NCBI RefSeq assembly: GCF_014193655.1
Contig: NZ_JACHZQ010000001.1
Span: forward strand, 558,001 to 622,000
From: Rhizobium sp. BK313
GTDB taxonomy: Bacteria; Pseudomonadota; Alphaproteobacteria; Rhizobiales; Rhizobiaceae
Direction: 5' to 3'
DNA length: 64,000 nt
Of the stretch, positions 16,298 to 24,896 are shown piece by piece. The translations under genes were made by a program, and so were the position numbers. The notes below the pieces were generated by a model. That model was not told where the DNA came from, made no database searches, and saw only the letters and a program-made list of their open reading frames with translations. How positions within the stretch are numbered: the first letter of the stretch is position 1; each line of letters opens with the position of its first letter.

Positions 16298-16714
16298 ATG
16301 AGCAAAGGCAGGCTCGACACTCTTCTTGACGGCCTCGGCATCAAGTTGGTCCCGGTTCATCGCCGTCGCGCCCCGGCGCAAAGCCATGCGCGCGGCACAA
16401 TGCAGGAGATTAGGGGGCAGCACGGCGACGGACATCTGGTCTTCGTGTTGCGCTGTATTCGCCAGACCGGCAACAATCGTGACGAACTATGGTCAGACAC
16501 GATTGGAGCCGTCTCCGACATCCTCGTTCAGCGTCAGGATTGGGCGCTGCAACGGCCTGGCGATCTGCTGGCCGCCTTCGACGATATCGCGCTTGGCGCT
16601 TTGCGCGCCGACGCCGTGGCGCGGCGGCCGTGGCCGGTACGCGCGACGCTTCGGATTTTGATCTATCGGGAACTGGAGAAACGAGTTGATGCACCACAGC
16701 GCCTTGCAGTTTGA
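16298..16714 (+). CDS. Prophage hypothetical protein
   Basis: 138 residues, basic at the N-terminus (VPVHRRRAPAQSHARG), with a longer central part HLVFVLRCIRQTGNNRDELWSDTIGAVSDILV and a C-terminal arginine-rich helix. I recognise no domain. The gene overlaps the DUF6362-like gene by 26 bases, suggesting co-translation. Similar pairs are my recollection from other rhizobial prophages, which is not proof. Confidence 0.55.
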   Translation: MSKGRLDTLLDGLGIKLVPVHRRRAPAQSHARGTMQEIRGQHGDGHLVFVLRCIRQTGNNRDELWSDTIGAVSDILVQRQDWALQRPGDLLAAFDDIALGALRADAVARRPWPVRATLRILIYRELEKRVDAPQRLAV

Positions 16715-17354
16715 TGACTTGTCGGAACGCGCGGCTGAGATTGCCGATCTAAGCCTGATAGTTCGTGCCCGTTTCATTGAGGCTGCCGACACGATGATCC
16801 ATCTTGACGTGCGCGGTGTACGCCCCGATCAGGTGCGCACGCTTTGGCCGGATGTTCTTCCCGAACCAACCGATCATGCCGACATTCGCATCCGTTATCG
16901 CCCGAACGCAGCGGCAATCAGTCGTGCCGAAGAAGTGCTGCAAGGTTGGCTGCTGACACATGTCAGGGATGAGGAGCGCCGTATCCTGCTTTCCCGATGG
17001 TCGGTCTGTCTTGCCGCGCCCCATGTCGCCGGTTCCTTCCGCGATTTTTGTGGCAAGACCGGCCGGGTGAGGCGAACGGCAGAGCGGCGGATTCAGAGTG
17101 AATTTCAAAGCGTCGCCAATGCGCTGCTCGCAATTTCGCCCTCACTGCAGGAACCCGATTGGTCACGCATATCGCCGATGATGCCGAATTCGGGTGGCAG
17201 TCTCGAGCGGGTGAAAACACCGCTCGTGAAGCATGAGACGCATTGGCTGCCGGAAGACGCAAAGCCGGTATTCGATGCGGCCAGCCCGGAACTGGCGGCA
17301 TTGGCCAAGCGACTGGAACGAGAGAATCGGCGGCGTGCAAAGATGAGAGCTTAA
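16689..17354 (+). CDS. DUF6362-like prophage protein
   Basis: 221 residues. The central block EEVLQGWLLTHVRDEERRILLSRWSVCLAAPHVAGSFRDFCGKTGRVRRTAERRIQSEFQSVA resembles DUF6362 proteins found next to terminase genes in alphaproteobacterial prophages; the arginine-rich helix with preceding GRVRRTAE could bind nucleic acid. The start is the second of two consecutive ATGs; the first (16686) is possible. It is the last early gene before the inverted methyltransferase and the terminase operon. Confidence 0.6.
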   Translation: MHHSALQFDDLSERAAEIADLSLIVRARFIEAADTMIHLDVRGVRPDQVRTLWPDVLPEPTDHADIRIRYRPNAAAISRAEEVLQGWLLTHVRDEERRILLSRWSVCLAAPHVAGSFRDFCGKTGRVRRTAERRIQSEFQSVANALLAISPSLQEPDWSRISPMMPNSGGSLERVKTPLVKHETHWLPEDAKPVFDAASPELAALAKRLERENRRRAKMRA

Positions 17355-17408
17355 GCTCGCGCGCTCAGCCCCGGTCCAACCCCGGGGCTTTCGCCGTTGG
17401 GATTGATG

Positions 17409-18092
17409 TTAACCGCCCCGACTTTGCTGCGGCGGGTCCCCCTCAAATGCAAATACTCCGCTTGGCCTCGAGCCACCGGAGGCATCGCCAAAATCGGGCA
17501 CGGCATATTCCGCCAGCAATCGCAGGCGCGAACGCGGCAGATGGGCGCGCCATGGATCTCCGATCAGGATTTCGATACCCTGCTGCAAGCAACGGTAAAG
17601 AAATGCGGTAACGTGTTCGGCAAGCGCGGCCTCATAAAAGAGATCGCCGACGCAGACAATGTCCGCGGCGGGAGGCTCGCCTTTCGTCAGATCGGCAAGA
17701 ACCGGTAGAATTGTCACGTCATTGACGGCGGCATTCAACGCCATGGCGGCAACGGCATAGGGATCGACGTCGACCGCGACCACCTCCGTTGCGCCTGCCT
17801 TTGCGGCCGCTATGCCGACAATGCCTGAGCCAGCTCCCAGATCGAGCACGCGGCGGCCAACGACGGCGTCAGGCCGGTCGAGAAGATACCGCGCCAGTAC
17901 CAATCCTCCACCCCAATAATGCGCCCAGTAGGGTGAGCCAAACTCCTGATCCTGCTCGGCAAGCCGCCACAAGCCGCTTTGCGGTCCGGCCTTATGCAGG
18001 CGAATCTCTGGAATTGAAGGGACAGGCAGGACGGGGAGATTGGCGGAGATGAAGTTCCGCGCTGCGTCAATCTTCGAATCCCATTCGCTCAT
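17409..18092 (-). CDS. Class I SAM methyltransferase, ETFB-lysine-methyltransferase-like (METTL20 type)
   Basis: 227 residues from ATG 18092; the frame is open further upstream but only this start begins a compact domain. Motif I is VLDLGAGSGIVGIAAAKAG, the acidic motif after it is VVAVDVDPYAVAAMALN, and the post-motif VCVGDLFYE matches the D-x-F-Y signature of the MTF16/METTL20 group. The preceding SPYWAHYWGGGLVLARYLLD is typical of bacterial ETFB methyltransferases. These trimethylate lysines of electron-transfer flavoprotein beta. The gene faces against the phage operons between early and terminase genes, so it is probably phage cargo; the target is inferred only. Confidence 0.75.
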   Translation of the reverse strand: MSEWDSKIDAARNFISANLPVLPVPSIPEIRLHKAGPQSGLWRLAEQDQEFGSPYWAHYWGGGLVLARYLLDRPDAVVGRRVLDLGAGSGIVGIAAAKAGATEVVAVDVDPYAVAAMALNAAVNDVTILPVLADLTKGEPPAADIVCVGDLFYEAALAEHVTAFLYRCLQQGIEILIGDPWRAHLPRSRLRLLAEYAVPDFGDASGGSRPSGVFAFEGDPPQQSRGG

Positions 18093-18446
18093 AGGTATCG
18101 TGCGGATCTGTAAGAGATCTTGATCGGGATGATGTCGATCGTGTTTATTGGTCATTCGCTCGTCTGATGCTGAAGCCGCTTCGAGGGAGGAGGAGAGTAA
18201 TCTTGCTTCGATCGTCGGACGATAGAATGCGATATTTTGATGTGATTTCAAATGATTATCTGTGGCGTCGTCAAAGATTTCCCAATCCTTGCAGCCGCCT
18301 TGCCGATCAAGGGTGTCGCCAACTGCGCCGAATTGGGGTATTGATTTTGGCATGATGAGAACAGTTGCAGCGACGCACTGTTGACCGCAAGCGGCTCTTT
18401 GTCAGGCGCTTGTTTCCTTTCAACGTTCCATCGGAAATTCCAAAGC

Positions 18447-18794
18447 ATGTCCACTGCCGACAAGCCTGTCGCGCCGCGCAAGCCGCGTGTCCGCAGGCGC
18501 AAGACCGTGTCCGCCGGCGATACGCCGCTCGACTATATGCTGAAAGTCATGCGCGACGACGAGGCGGATCAGAAACGGCGGGATGAAATGGCGAAGATCG
18601 CCGCATCCTACGTTCACCAGAAACCGAGTGAACGCCAAAGTGGCGGGGCCAAGGGCGGCCAGAGTTTCACGATCGACTTAACCAATGCCACGGATGAGCA
18701 GCTTGCGACACTCGAATCCCTCTTCGGTCCGCTTGCCGGACCCGGCGGCGATGATGGCAGCGATCCGCGAGGAGAAGACGAGACGCAAGGCTGA
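18447..18794 (+). CDS. Probable terminase small subunit
   Basis: 115 residues from ATG 18447; the frame is open from 18381, but the upstream part is not protein-like. The N-terminus is very basic (RKPRVRRRKTVSAGD), then DTPLDYMLKVMRDDEADQKRRDEMAKIAASYVHQKP, a pattern seen in small proteins immediately before the large terminase in alphaproteobacterial phages. It would bind the packaging site and load the large subunit. It overlaps the terminase large subunit gene by about 44 bases. Confidence 0.65.
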   Translation: MSTADKPVAPRKPRVRRRKTVSAGDTPLDYMLKVMRDDEADQKRRDEMAKIAASYVHQKPSERQSGGAKGGQSFTIDLTNATDEQLATLESLFGPLAGPGGDDGSDPRGEDETQG

Positions 18795-20235
18795 GGCGGA
18801 GCAGGCCGAACTCGCCCGGCAGATTGCCGAGGATGCCGAGGGTATTCGGGCGCGGTGTCAGTCGCTTGTCGGTTTCGTCCGCGAGGCCTGGCACGTGATC
18901 GAACCATCCGTCGACTATGTCTATGGTTGGCATATCGACGCCATCTGCCGACATCTCGAGGCGGTGACGTCCGGCGAGATCACACGGCTGCTGATCAACG
19001 TGCCGCCTGGGACGATGAAGTCGCTGCTCTGCGGTGTCTTATGGCCCGCTTGGGAATGGGGACCGAAGAACATGCCGGAGATGCGTTATCTCGGCTCATC
19101 CTATTCGGAACACTATGCCAAACGCGATAACAGGCGCATGCGCGATCTCGTCGCCTCGGAATGGTATCAGACGCTCTGGGGCGACCGGGTTAAGCTGACG
19201 AGGACGGGCGAGACGGCCTTTGCCAATACACGCACCGGCTTTCGCCAGGGCGTGCCGTTTTCACGGCTAACGGGTGGGCGTGGCGACCGAGTGATCATCG
19301 ATGACCCGCATTCCGTCGATGGTGCGGAATCCGAAGCGGAACGGCTGTCGACCATCCGCACCTTCCGTGAATCCGTGCCGACGCGGCTCAATGATCCGCA
19401 GCGTTCGGCAATTGTCGTGATCATGCAGCGACTGCACGAGGCGGATGTTTCCGGCACGATCCTGACGCTTGGGCTCGGCTACGAGCATCTGATGTTGCCG
19501 ATGGAGTTCGAGCCGGAGCGTCGTTGCCGAACATCGATCGGGTTTGCCGATCCGCGCACGGAGGAGGGCGAGTTGCTCTTTCCCGAGCGGTTTCCGCGCG
19601 CCGTCGTGGAGCGGGATAAGGTGCCCCTCGGTTCCTATGCCGTCGCTGGGCAGTTTCAACAGCGGCCATCCCCGCGCTCCGGCGGCTTGTTCCAGCGTGG
19701 CGACTTCGAAATCGTCGATGCCGTGCCGGCGGGCGCGAAGCGCTGTCGCGCCTGGGATTTTGCGGCCTCGAAGGAACGTCCGGGCCGCCAGCCGGACTGG
19801 ACGGTGGGGCTGCGCATGGCTGAGGCCAATGGCGTCTTTTATGTCGAAACTATCGCCCGTGGCCGTTGGTCGCCGGCGGAGGTCGAGCGCAATTTGAAGA
19901 ACATGGGGACGCAGGACGGACCGACGGTGATGATCCGCATGCCTCAGGATCCCGGTGCCGCCGGCAAGGCCGATGCCGAAACGAAGATCAAGCTGCTTGC
20001 CGGCTTTCCAATAAAGGTTTTGTCCATCACCGGTGACAAGGCGACGCGCGCCAAGCCGGCTTCCGCGCAGGCGGAGGCTGGAAATGTCAAATTGTTGCGT
20101 GGTGATTGGAATGAGGCGTTCCTCGATGAAGTCTGCGCCTTTCCAAATGCGCAGTTCGACGATCAGGTGGATGCTTTCGCCGACGCGCTGAACGAGTTGG
20201 CGCTGGGCTCCTCCTTCAGCTTCAAGAATTTCTAG
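18751..20235 (+). CDS. Terminase large subunit
   Basis: 494 residues. The N-terminal ATPase has a variant Walker A LLINVPPGTMKS (residues about 81-91) and Walker B VIIDDPH (181-187). The C-terminal nuclease half is seen in RCRAWDFAASKERPGRQPDWTVGLRM (first acidic residue) and ends with AQFDDQVDAFADALNEL, the usual last catalytic aspartates. It packages DNA into the prohead and cuts it. ATG 18751 (or 18754) is preferred because coding similarity begins there. All key motifs are intact. Confidence 0.95.
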   Translation: MMAAIREEKTRRKAEAEQAELARQIAEDAEGIRARCQSLVGFVREAWHVIEPSVDYVYGWHIDAICRHLEAVTSGEITRLLINVPPGTMKSLLCGVLWPAWEWGPKNMPEMRYLGSSYSEHYAKRDNRRMRDLVASEWYQTLWGDRVKLTRTGETAFANTRTGFRQGVPFSRLTGGRGDRVIIDDPHSVDGAESEAERLSTIRTFRESVPTRLNDPQRSAIVVIMQRLHEADVSGTILTLGLGYEHLMLPMEFEPERRCRTSIGFADPRTEEGELLFPERFPRAVVERDKVPLGSYAVAGQFQQRPSPRSGGLFQRGDFEIVDAVPAGAKRCRAWDFAASKERPGRQPDWTVGLRMAEANGVFYVETIARGRWSPAEVERNLKNMGTQDGPTVMIRMPQDPGAAGKADAETKIKLLAGFPIKVLSITGDKATRAKPASAQAEAGNVKLLRGDWNEAFLDEVCAFPNAQFDDQVDAFADALNELALGSSFSFKNF

Positions 20236-20284
20236 GCCTTCCGGATGAGGGCTAGTCCATCACATAAATGCCAAAGGATAATCC

Positions 20285-21682
20285 ATGGGACACGTACTCT
20301 CGATGGTTCGCGATGGGCTGGTGAGCCTTGCGTCTCGCATGGGGACCGACCGAGACAAGGCAGCCTCGGTCTTCTATGCCCAGCCAATTTTGACCGACGA
20401 ACAGATCATTGCCGCCTACCGTGGCTCTTGGCTGCCGCGCAAGATCGTCGACATTCCAGCGCTGGATAGTTGCCGCAAATGGCGCAACTGGCAGGCCGAG
20501 AGTGATCAGATCGGGGCAATCGAGGCCGAGGAGCGCCGGCTGAACCTGCGCGGCAAAGTACTGGAAGCGTCTAAGAAGGGGCGGCTCTTCGGTGGCGCGG
20601 CTTTGTTCATCGGCGCCGGCGACGCCGATCCCTCGCGGCCGCTTGATGTCGAGCGCATCGGCAAAGGCGGATTGAAGCATCTGACGGTGCTGACGCGTCG
20701 TCAGCTTGCCGCGGGAGAGATCGACCGCGACCCGACCTCGGAATGGTATGGCAGGCCGAAATTTTACACGCTGACCGGCGCTAACGGAGTGCAGGTCGCG
20801 ATCCACCCGTCGCGACTGGTGATCTTCAACGGCGCCATGGCGCCGGACGAGGATTTTGGCGGGACGTTGGGGCAGGCCAGTCACGGCTGGGGCGAGAGCG
20901 TGCTCACTGCAACCTTAGATGCCATCAAGAATGCCGACAGCACGGCGGCCAATATCGCCAGCCTCGTCTTCGAAGCGAAGATTGACATTATCAAAGTGCC
21001 GCAGTTCTCGGCGAATATAGGCAATCAGGCCTACGAGGATGCCGTGTTGCGCCGCTATACGCTGGCCAACACCATTAAGGGGGTAAACGGCACGCTGATC
21101 CTTGATGCCGAGGAAGAATACGATAGCAAGAGTGCGCCGCTAGCAGGACTGACTGACATCCTCATGGCCTTCATGCAGGTCGTCTCCGGTGCCGCCGATA
21201 TTCCAGTCACCCGCTTGCTCGGCCAATCCCCCGCGGGCCTCAACGCCACCGGCGACGGCGATATGAAGAACTATCATGATCGCATTCAGGCGATCCAGGA
21301 ACTCGACTTCACGCCCGCCATGTCCCGCCTGGACGAATGCCTCATTCGTTCCGCAACCGGCGTCCGCGATCCAGATATCTACTACGCGTGGGCGCCCTTG
21401 GAACAGATGAGTGAGAAGGAGAAGGCCGACATGTTCAAGACCAAGGCCGACGCCGCGCGAGCCTTGTTCGGTTCAGCTTCCGGACAGGAGATCATCTCGC
21501 GGCAAGCGTTGTCGCAGGCACTGGTTAATACGTTTGTCGAGGACGGATCGTTGCCGGGGCTGGAGGCGGCAATCGAGGAATTCCGCGGGTTGGACCAGGT
21601 AGGTCAGCCAGCGACTGTTCCTGAAAACAACGGGGAACATAACCCGGCATCGGGCAAACCGCTGAGAAGCACCGCCGCCTAG
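20285..21682 (+). CDS. Phage portal protein (DUF1073 type)
   Basis: 465 residues, a normal size for this portal family. Typical segments are YRGSWLPRKIVDIPALDSCRKWRNW, KKGRLFGGAALFIGAGD, HPSRLVIFNGAMAPDEDFGG, and SGAADIPVTRLLGQSPAGLNATGDGDMKNYHDRI. Portals form the dodecameric ring at one vertex through which DNA enters and to which the tail is joined. NCBI names for this family often mention Acb1 because some members are fused to that nuclease; no such fusion is seen here. It follows the terminase by 49 bases. Confidence 0.92.
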   Translation: MGHVLSMVRDGLVSLASRMGTDRDKAASVFYAQPILTDEQIIAAYRGSWLPRKIVDIPALDSCRKWRNWQAESDQIGAIEAEERRLNLRGKVLEASKKGRLFGGAALFIGAGDADPSRPLDVERIGKGGLKHLTVLTRRQLAAGEIDRDPTSEWYGRPKFYTLTGANGVQVAIHPSRLVIFNGAMAPDEDFGGTLGQASHGWGESVLTATLDAIKNADSTAANIASLVFEAKIDIIKVPQFSANIGNQAYEDAVLRRYTLANTIKGVNGTLILDAEEEYDSKSAPLAGLTDILMAFMQVVSGAADIPVTRLLGQSPAGLNATGDGDMKNYHDRIQAIQELDFTPAMSRLDECLIRSATGVRDPDIYYAWAPLEQMSEKEKADMFKTKADAARALFGSASGQEIISRQALSQALVNTFVEDGSLPGLEAAIEEFRGLDQVGQPATVPENNGEHNPASGKPLRSTAA

Positions 21683-21739
21683 TAGTTCGCGGGCATACCA
21701 CCATCAACCAAAGTCGATTTCGACCAAGGGGCATCCATC

Positions 21740-22855
21740 ATGAATTTTACAGACATTGTCACCGTCGCGGGAACGCGGCGGACCGGGGACGGCTATCTTG
21801 TGGCCGATGCCCGGATCGCTCGTACAGGTATTCAGAGCTATCTCGGCGCGGAGATCGGCAGGCCGGAGATGCGCACTGTACGGGTCTATCGACCGGGTGC
21901 GGAAGTCTTTTCCGAGGATACGCTGAAGAGTGCGGCTCACCGACCGGTGACAAACGAGCATCCGCCGGAAATGGTTACGTCGGAAAACTGGAAAAAGTAC
22001 TCCGTCGGCCAGACCGGCGATGAGATTGCCGGTGAGGGAATTTTCATTCGCGTGCCTCTTATGGTTAGCGACGAGGCGGCCATTCAGGACATCGAAAGTG
22101 GCAAGCAGGAACTATCCGCCGGCTATGTCTGCGATCTCGATTTCACCGCCGGTCTGACGCCTGCCGGCGAACTCTACGACGCTATCCAGAAGAACATTCG
22201 CATCAATCACATTGCCATCGTGCGCCGTGGCCGTGCGGGATCCCAAGTCCGCATCGGCGATGCAGCCGCACCGTGGGGCTGCGCTCCTCTCGCAGCCCCA
22301 CGTCCTGTTTCCGATCACCAGCAGAAGAAGGAAGGGACGATGTCTACAAAGACGATCATCGTCGACGGCGTCGAGTTCGAGGTCAGCGACCAGGCTGCTG
22401 AGGTTATCGCCACGCTGCAGCAACGGCTCGTCGATGCCGACGTCATATACCAGAAGGCCATCGCCACTCGCGATGCCGAGCTGCATGCCGCCAAGGCCGG
22501 GCTTATGTCCGATGCAGAGATCGAACGGCGGGCCGAAGCCCGCGCCGATCTCATCGGGCTTGCCAAAGCGATCATCGGTGATGTGAAGACATCAGGTCTT
22601 TCCGATGCGGCAATCCGCAAGGCGGTTGTCGTCGCCAAGGTCGGCGAAGGGGCGGTCGAGGGCCGGTCGGAGGTCTATATCGACGCTCGTTTCGACATGC
22701 TGGTCGAGACCATCCGTGAGACGCCGGATCGTTTTACCGCCGCCGTCAAGGACGGCATCGCCACATCGCAGACATCGATGTCCGCGGCGTTCACCGCCTA
22801 TGCCGCCATGGTGCGTGACCTGCAGTCCGCCCATCTGCCGGCCAATCCCATCTAA
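21740..22855 (+). CDS. Prohead protease fused to scaffold (DUF2213 type)
   Basis: 371 residues. The first about 175 residues are a DUF2213-type protease domain: ARIARTGIQSYLGAEIG, RPVTNEHPPEMVTSENW (the histidine region), KQELSAGYVCDLDF (the serine region) and NHIAIVRRGRAG. The remainder, from residue 201, is helical and charged like a scaffold (QQRLVDADVIYQKAIATRDAELHAAKAG). The protease would cleave scaffold and capsid N-termini during maturation. A well-placed internal start at 22340 suggests that the scaffold is also made alone. Confidence 0.88.
   Translation: MNFTDIVTVAGTRRTGDGYLVADARIARTGIQSYLGAEIGRPEMRTVRVYRPGAEVFSEDTLKSAAHRPVTNEHPPEMVTSENWKKYSVGQTGDEIAGEGIFIRVPLMVSDEAAIQDIESGKQELSAGYVCDLDFTAGLTPAGELYDAIQKNIRINHIAIVRRGRAGSQVRIGDAAAPWGCAPLAAPRPVSDHQQKKEGTMSTKTIIVDGVEFEVSDQAAEVIATLQQRLVDADVIYQKAIATRDAELHAAKAGLMSDAEIERRAEARADLIGLAKAIIGDVKTSGLSDAAIRKAVVVAKVGEGAVEGRSEVYIDARFDMLVETIRETPDRFTAAVKDGIATSQTSMSAAFTAYAAMVRDLQSAHLPANPI
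22340..22855 (+). CDS. Probable scaffold protein from an in-frame internal start
   Basis: ATG 22340 is codon 201 of the protease gene, in frame, and follows GGAAGGG (22330-22336) at a spacing suited to initiation. The product would be 171 residues, opening MSTKTIIVDGVEFEVSDQAAEVI and continuing as a helical, charged protein. Nested in-frame scaffold genes inside protease genes are known from lambda (C and Nu3). Whether this start is used is inferred. Confidence 0.5.
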   Translation: MSTKTIIVDGVEFEVSDQAAEVIATLQQRLVDADVIYQKAIATRDAELHAAKAGLMSDAEIERRAEARADLIGLAKAIIGDVKTSGLSDAAIRKAVVVAKVGEGAVEGRSEVYIDARFDMLVETIRETPDRFTAAVKDGIATSQTSMSAAFTAYAAMVRDLQSAHLPANPI

Positions 22856-22882
22856 TCAGGTCAACGAAAAGGAGACGCTTCA

Positions 22883-23353
22883 ATGGCGACTTATCAGACC
22901 ACCTATGGAAACGCTCCTCAGAAGGGCCTGCACGGGCAGATCGCTTCAGAGGAAAAATCCAACAAGATCAGCCGCACGGTGGAAAATGCCGCCGGCATCA
23001 AGTTCGGCCAACCGGCTCAGCGCGGCCTCGCCGATCACGGCGTTGCGCCCTATGCCGCTGGCGGCAAGTTTCTCGGCATTGCCGTGTTGACGCCGACCGT
23101 GCTGCCCGGTGCCACGCAGGTGGACGGCTATGCGCAGTTCATCACCGGGGCCTTTCTGACCTCGGGCCAGATGTATGTGCGGGCGGGCGGTACGGTCGCC
23201 GACGGTGACGCCGTCTACTACAACCCGACCACCAACGCCTATGTCAACGCGGCCGGCACCGGCATCGTCGGTCCCATTCCCGATTGTTTCTTCGACACGA
23301 GCGGCGGCAATGGCGACATCGTCGAAATCTCGCTCAAGCACAGGAGCGCCTAA
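22883..23353 (+). CDS. Capsid decoration protein (structural cement, Gp24-like)
   Basis: 156 residues, beta-rich and glycine-rich. The block NAAGIKFGQPAQRG and the repeated short strands (MYVRAGGTVADGDAVYYNPTTNAYVNAAG) are typical of cement proteins that sit between protease and major capsid genes. It should bind the capsid surface and stabilise it. Gene order supports this: the major capsid gene starts three bases after its stop. A strong AAAAGGAGA site precedes the ATG. Confidence 0.82.
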   Translation: MATYQTTYGNAPQKGLHGQIASEEKSNKISRTVENAAGIKFGQPAQRGLADHGVAPYAAGGKFLGIAVLTPTVLPGATQVDGYAQFITGAFLTSGQMYVRAGGTVADGDAVYYNPTTNAYVNAAGTGIVGPIPDCFFDTSGGNGDIVEISLKHRSA

Positions 23354-23356
23354 TCC

Positions 23357-24328
23357 ATGAACCAATTCGTTCGACAGCATTTCGCCGACGCCCAGGCGGC
23401 CTATTCCTTCGTCATCGCGCAGGGCCGCAATATCGAGACGCGCATCTATCAGCGCCGTTATCCCACGTTCAACTACGGCCTGCATGTGCCCGTGGTCACC
23501 GAGGGCAACGAATGGGCCGCTGGCACGACTTTCTTCACCGTCGACAGCGCAGGCGAGGCGAAATTCCTCTCGGGCGCCGGCACGGATATGCCCTTCAATC
23601 AGTCGACCCGCGACAGCGCGAGCCATGATTTCGCGATGATCGGCTCTGGCTGGGAATGGAATCTGGAAGAGGTCAATCAGGCGGCGCTCTACAATCTCGA
23701 TCTCAACGCCTCCAACGCCATTTTTGCCGCCGACAAAATCGAGCGCCTGTTGAATTCCGTCGCCATGATCGGTTCGACGGAGAAGGGATGGACCGGGTTC
23801 GTCAACGATCCCAACGTCTCGCGCGTCGATGTCGCCGCCGACGGCACGGGCAGCTCAACGCTTTGGTCGGCAAAGACGGCCGATCAGATCTTGCGCGATG
23901 TCAACGATTTGATCGGCGGTGTGCGCGAAAGCACGGGCGAAGTCGAATGGGTGGACAGCCTGCGCCTGCCGCCGGAGGCCTTCCGTATGATCGCCACCAA
24001 GCGGCTTGCCGACGGCGACGGCTATATCACCGTGCTGGAATTCCTGCGCCAGGGCAATGTCTACACGGCGGAGACCGGCCAGCCGCTGGATATCCAGCCG
24101 CTGCGCGAGCTTGCTACGGCATCCCAGGACGGCGGCGGCCGGATGGTCGTCTATCGCCGCGACCCGGAAGTGCTGCGCTTCCATCTGCCGATGCCGCGAC
24201 GCGTGCTGCAGCCGCGTCAGAAGTCGATCATGAGTTTCGAAACCGGCATCATCGCCCGCACCGGCGGCACGGAAGTGCGACTGCCGGCCGCCATGGCCTA
24301 TGGCGACGAGATCACGGCTGCGGCGTGA
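23357..24328 (+). CDS. Major capsid protein (DUF2184 type)
   Basis: 323 residues. Features of the DUF2184 branch of HK97-fold capsids: YPTFNYGLHVPVVTEGNEWAAGTTFFT, a long central helix region MIGSGWEWNLEEVNQAALYNLDLNASNAIFAADKIERLLN, and the C-terminal P-domain RRVLQPRQKSIMSFETGIIARTGGTEVRLPAAMAYGDEI. It forms the icosahedral shell. It is closely spaced behind the cement gene and followed by a stable hairpin, which may set its high expression relative to downstream genes. Confidence 0.93.
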   Translation: MNQFVRQHFADAQAAYSFVIAQGRNIETRIYQRRYPTFNYGLHVPVVTEGNEWAAGTTFFTVDSAGEAKFLSGAGTDMPFNQSTRDSASHDFAMIGSGWEWNLEEVNQAALYNLDLNASNAIFAADKIERLLNSVAMIGSTEKGWTGFVNDPNVSRVDVAADGTGSSTLWSAKTADQILRDVNDLIGGVRESTGEVEWVDSLRLPPEAFRMIATKRLADGDGYITVLEFLRQGNVYTAETGQPLDIQPLRELATASQDGGGRMVVYRRDPEVLRFHLPMPRRVLQPRQKSIMSFETGIIARTGGTEVRLPAAMAYGDEITAAA

Positions 24329-24338
24329 TTTGATCTTT

Positions 24339-24364
24339 CCTCTCTCCGTTTCGACGGGGAGAGG
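24339..24364 (+). terminator. UUCG hairpin after the major capsid gene
   Basis: An 11-bp stem (24339-24349 with 24354-24364, two G-U pairs allowed) closed by a TTCG tetraloop, 11 bases after the capsid stop. There is no T run, so it is more likely a partial terminator or RNA-stabilising hairpin than a full stop. Confidence 0.6.
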
Positions 24365-24398
24365 GCCTGCGTCCTCTTCATTCACCGCCGGAGTTCTC

Positions 24399-24896
24399 AT
24401 GCCTGCATCGTTTTACGGCACGCTCGATGCTGCCGATATTTATTTTGCCGATCGCGGCATTACAGTCTGGGCCGCGGCCGGCGAAGATGAGCGCGCGGCG
24501 GCGTTGCTGCGCGGATCGCAGGTCGTCGACGGCTTGTACGAACGGCGGTTTCCCGGTCTTCGCGCTGGTGGCTACGACCAGGTGCTTTCTTGGCCGCGCA
24601 AGGCTGCCGTCACCGCCAACGGCGAGAGCATTCCCGAGGACGTCGTGCCGCTGCCGATTACTTACGCGGCCTATGAGGCGGCGGCTGTCGAGCTTGCCGA
24701 GTCCGGTAGCCTGAGCCCAGTTGTCATCGCGGCACAGGCCGTCAGGCGGGAAAAGGTCGGGCCACTGGAGACGGAATATGTGGTGGCAGGATCGCCAGCC
24801 GACATTATTGCTGCGGTAAGGCCGGTAATGACCATTCTCGACGGTCTGCTCTATCCCTTCTTGCGTCCGGTTTTGCCGGGCATTCTGGTGGTGTGA
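24399..24896 (+). CDS. Head-tail connector / DnaT-like ssDNA-binding family protein
   Basis: 165 residues from ATG 24399; the open frame before it overlaps the capsid gene end and the hairpin. The protein has ASFYGTLDAADIYFADRGITVWAA, GSQVVDGLYERRFPGLRAGGYDQVLSWPRKAAV and a helical C-terminus, as in proteins that databases label DnaT-like and that occupy the adaptor (gp6-like) position just after the capsid gene. An adaptor role is more consistent with the position than DNA replication. It overlaps the next gene by one base. Confidence 0.75.
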   Translation: MPASFYGTLDAADIYFADRGITVWAAAGEDERAAALLRGSQVVDGLYERRFPGLRAGGYDQVLSWPRKAAVTANGESIPEDVVPLPITYAAYEAAAVELAESGSLSPVVIAAQAVRREKVGPLETEYVVAGSPADIIAAVRPVMTILDGLLYPFLRPVLPGILVV

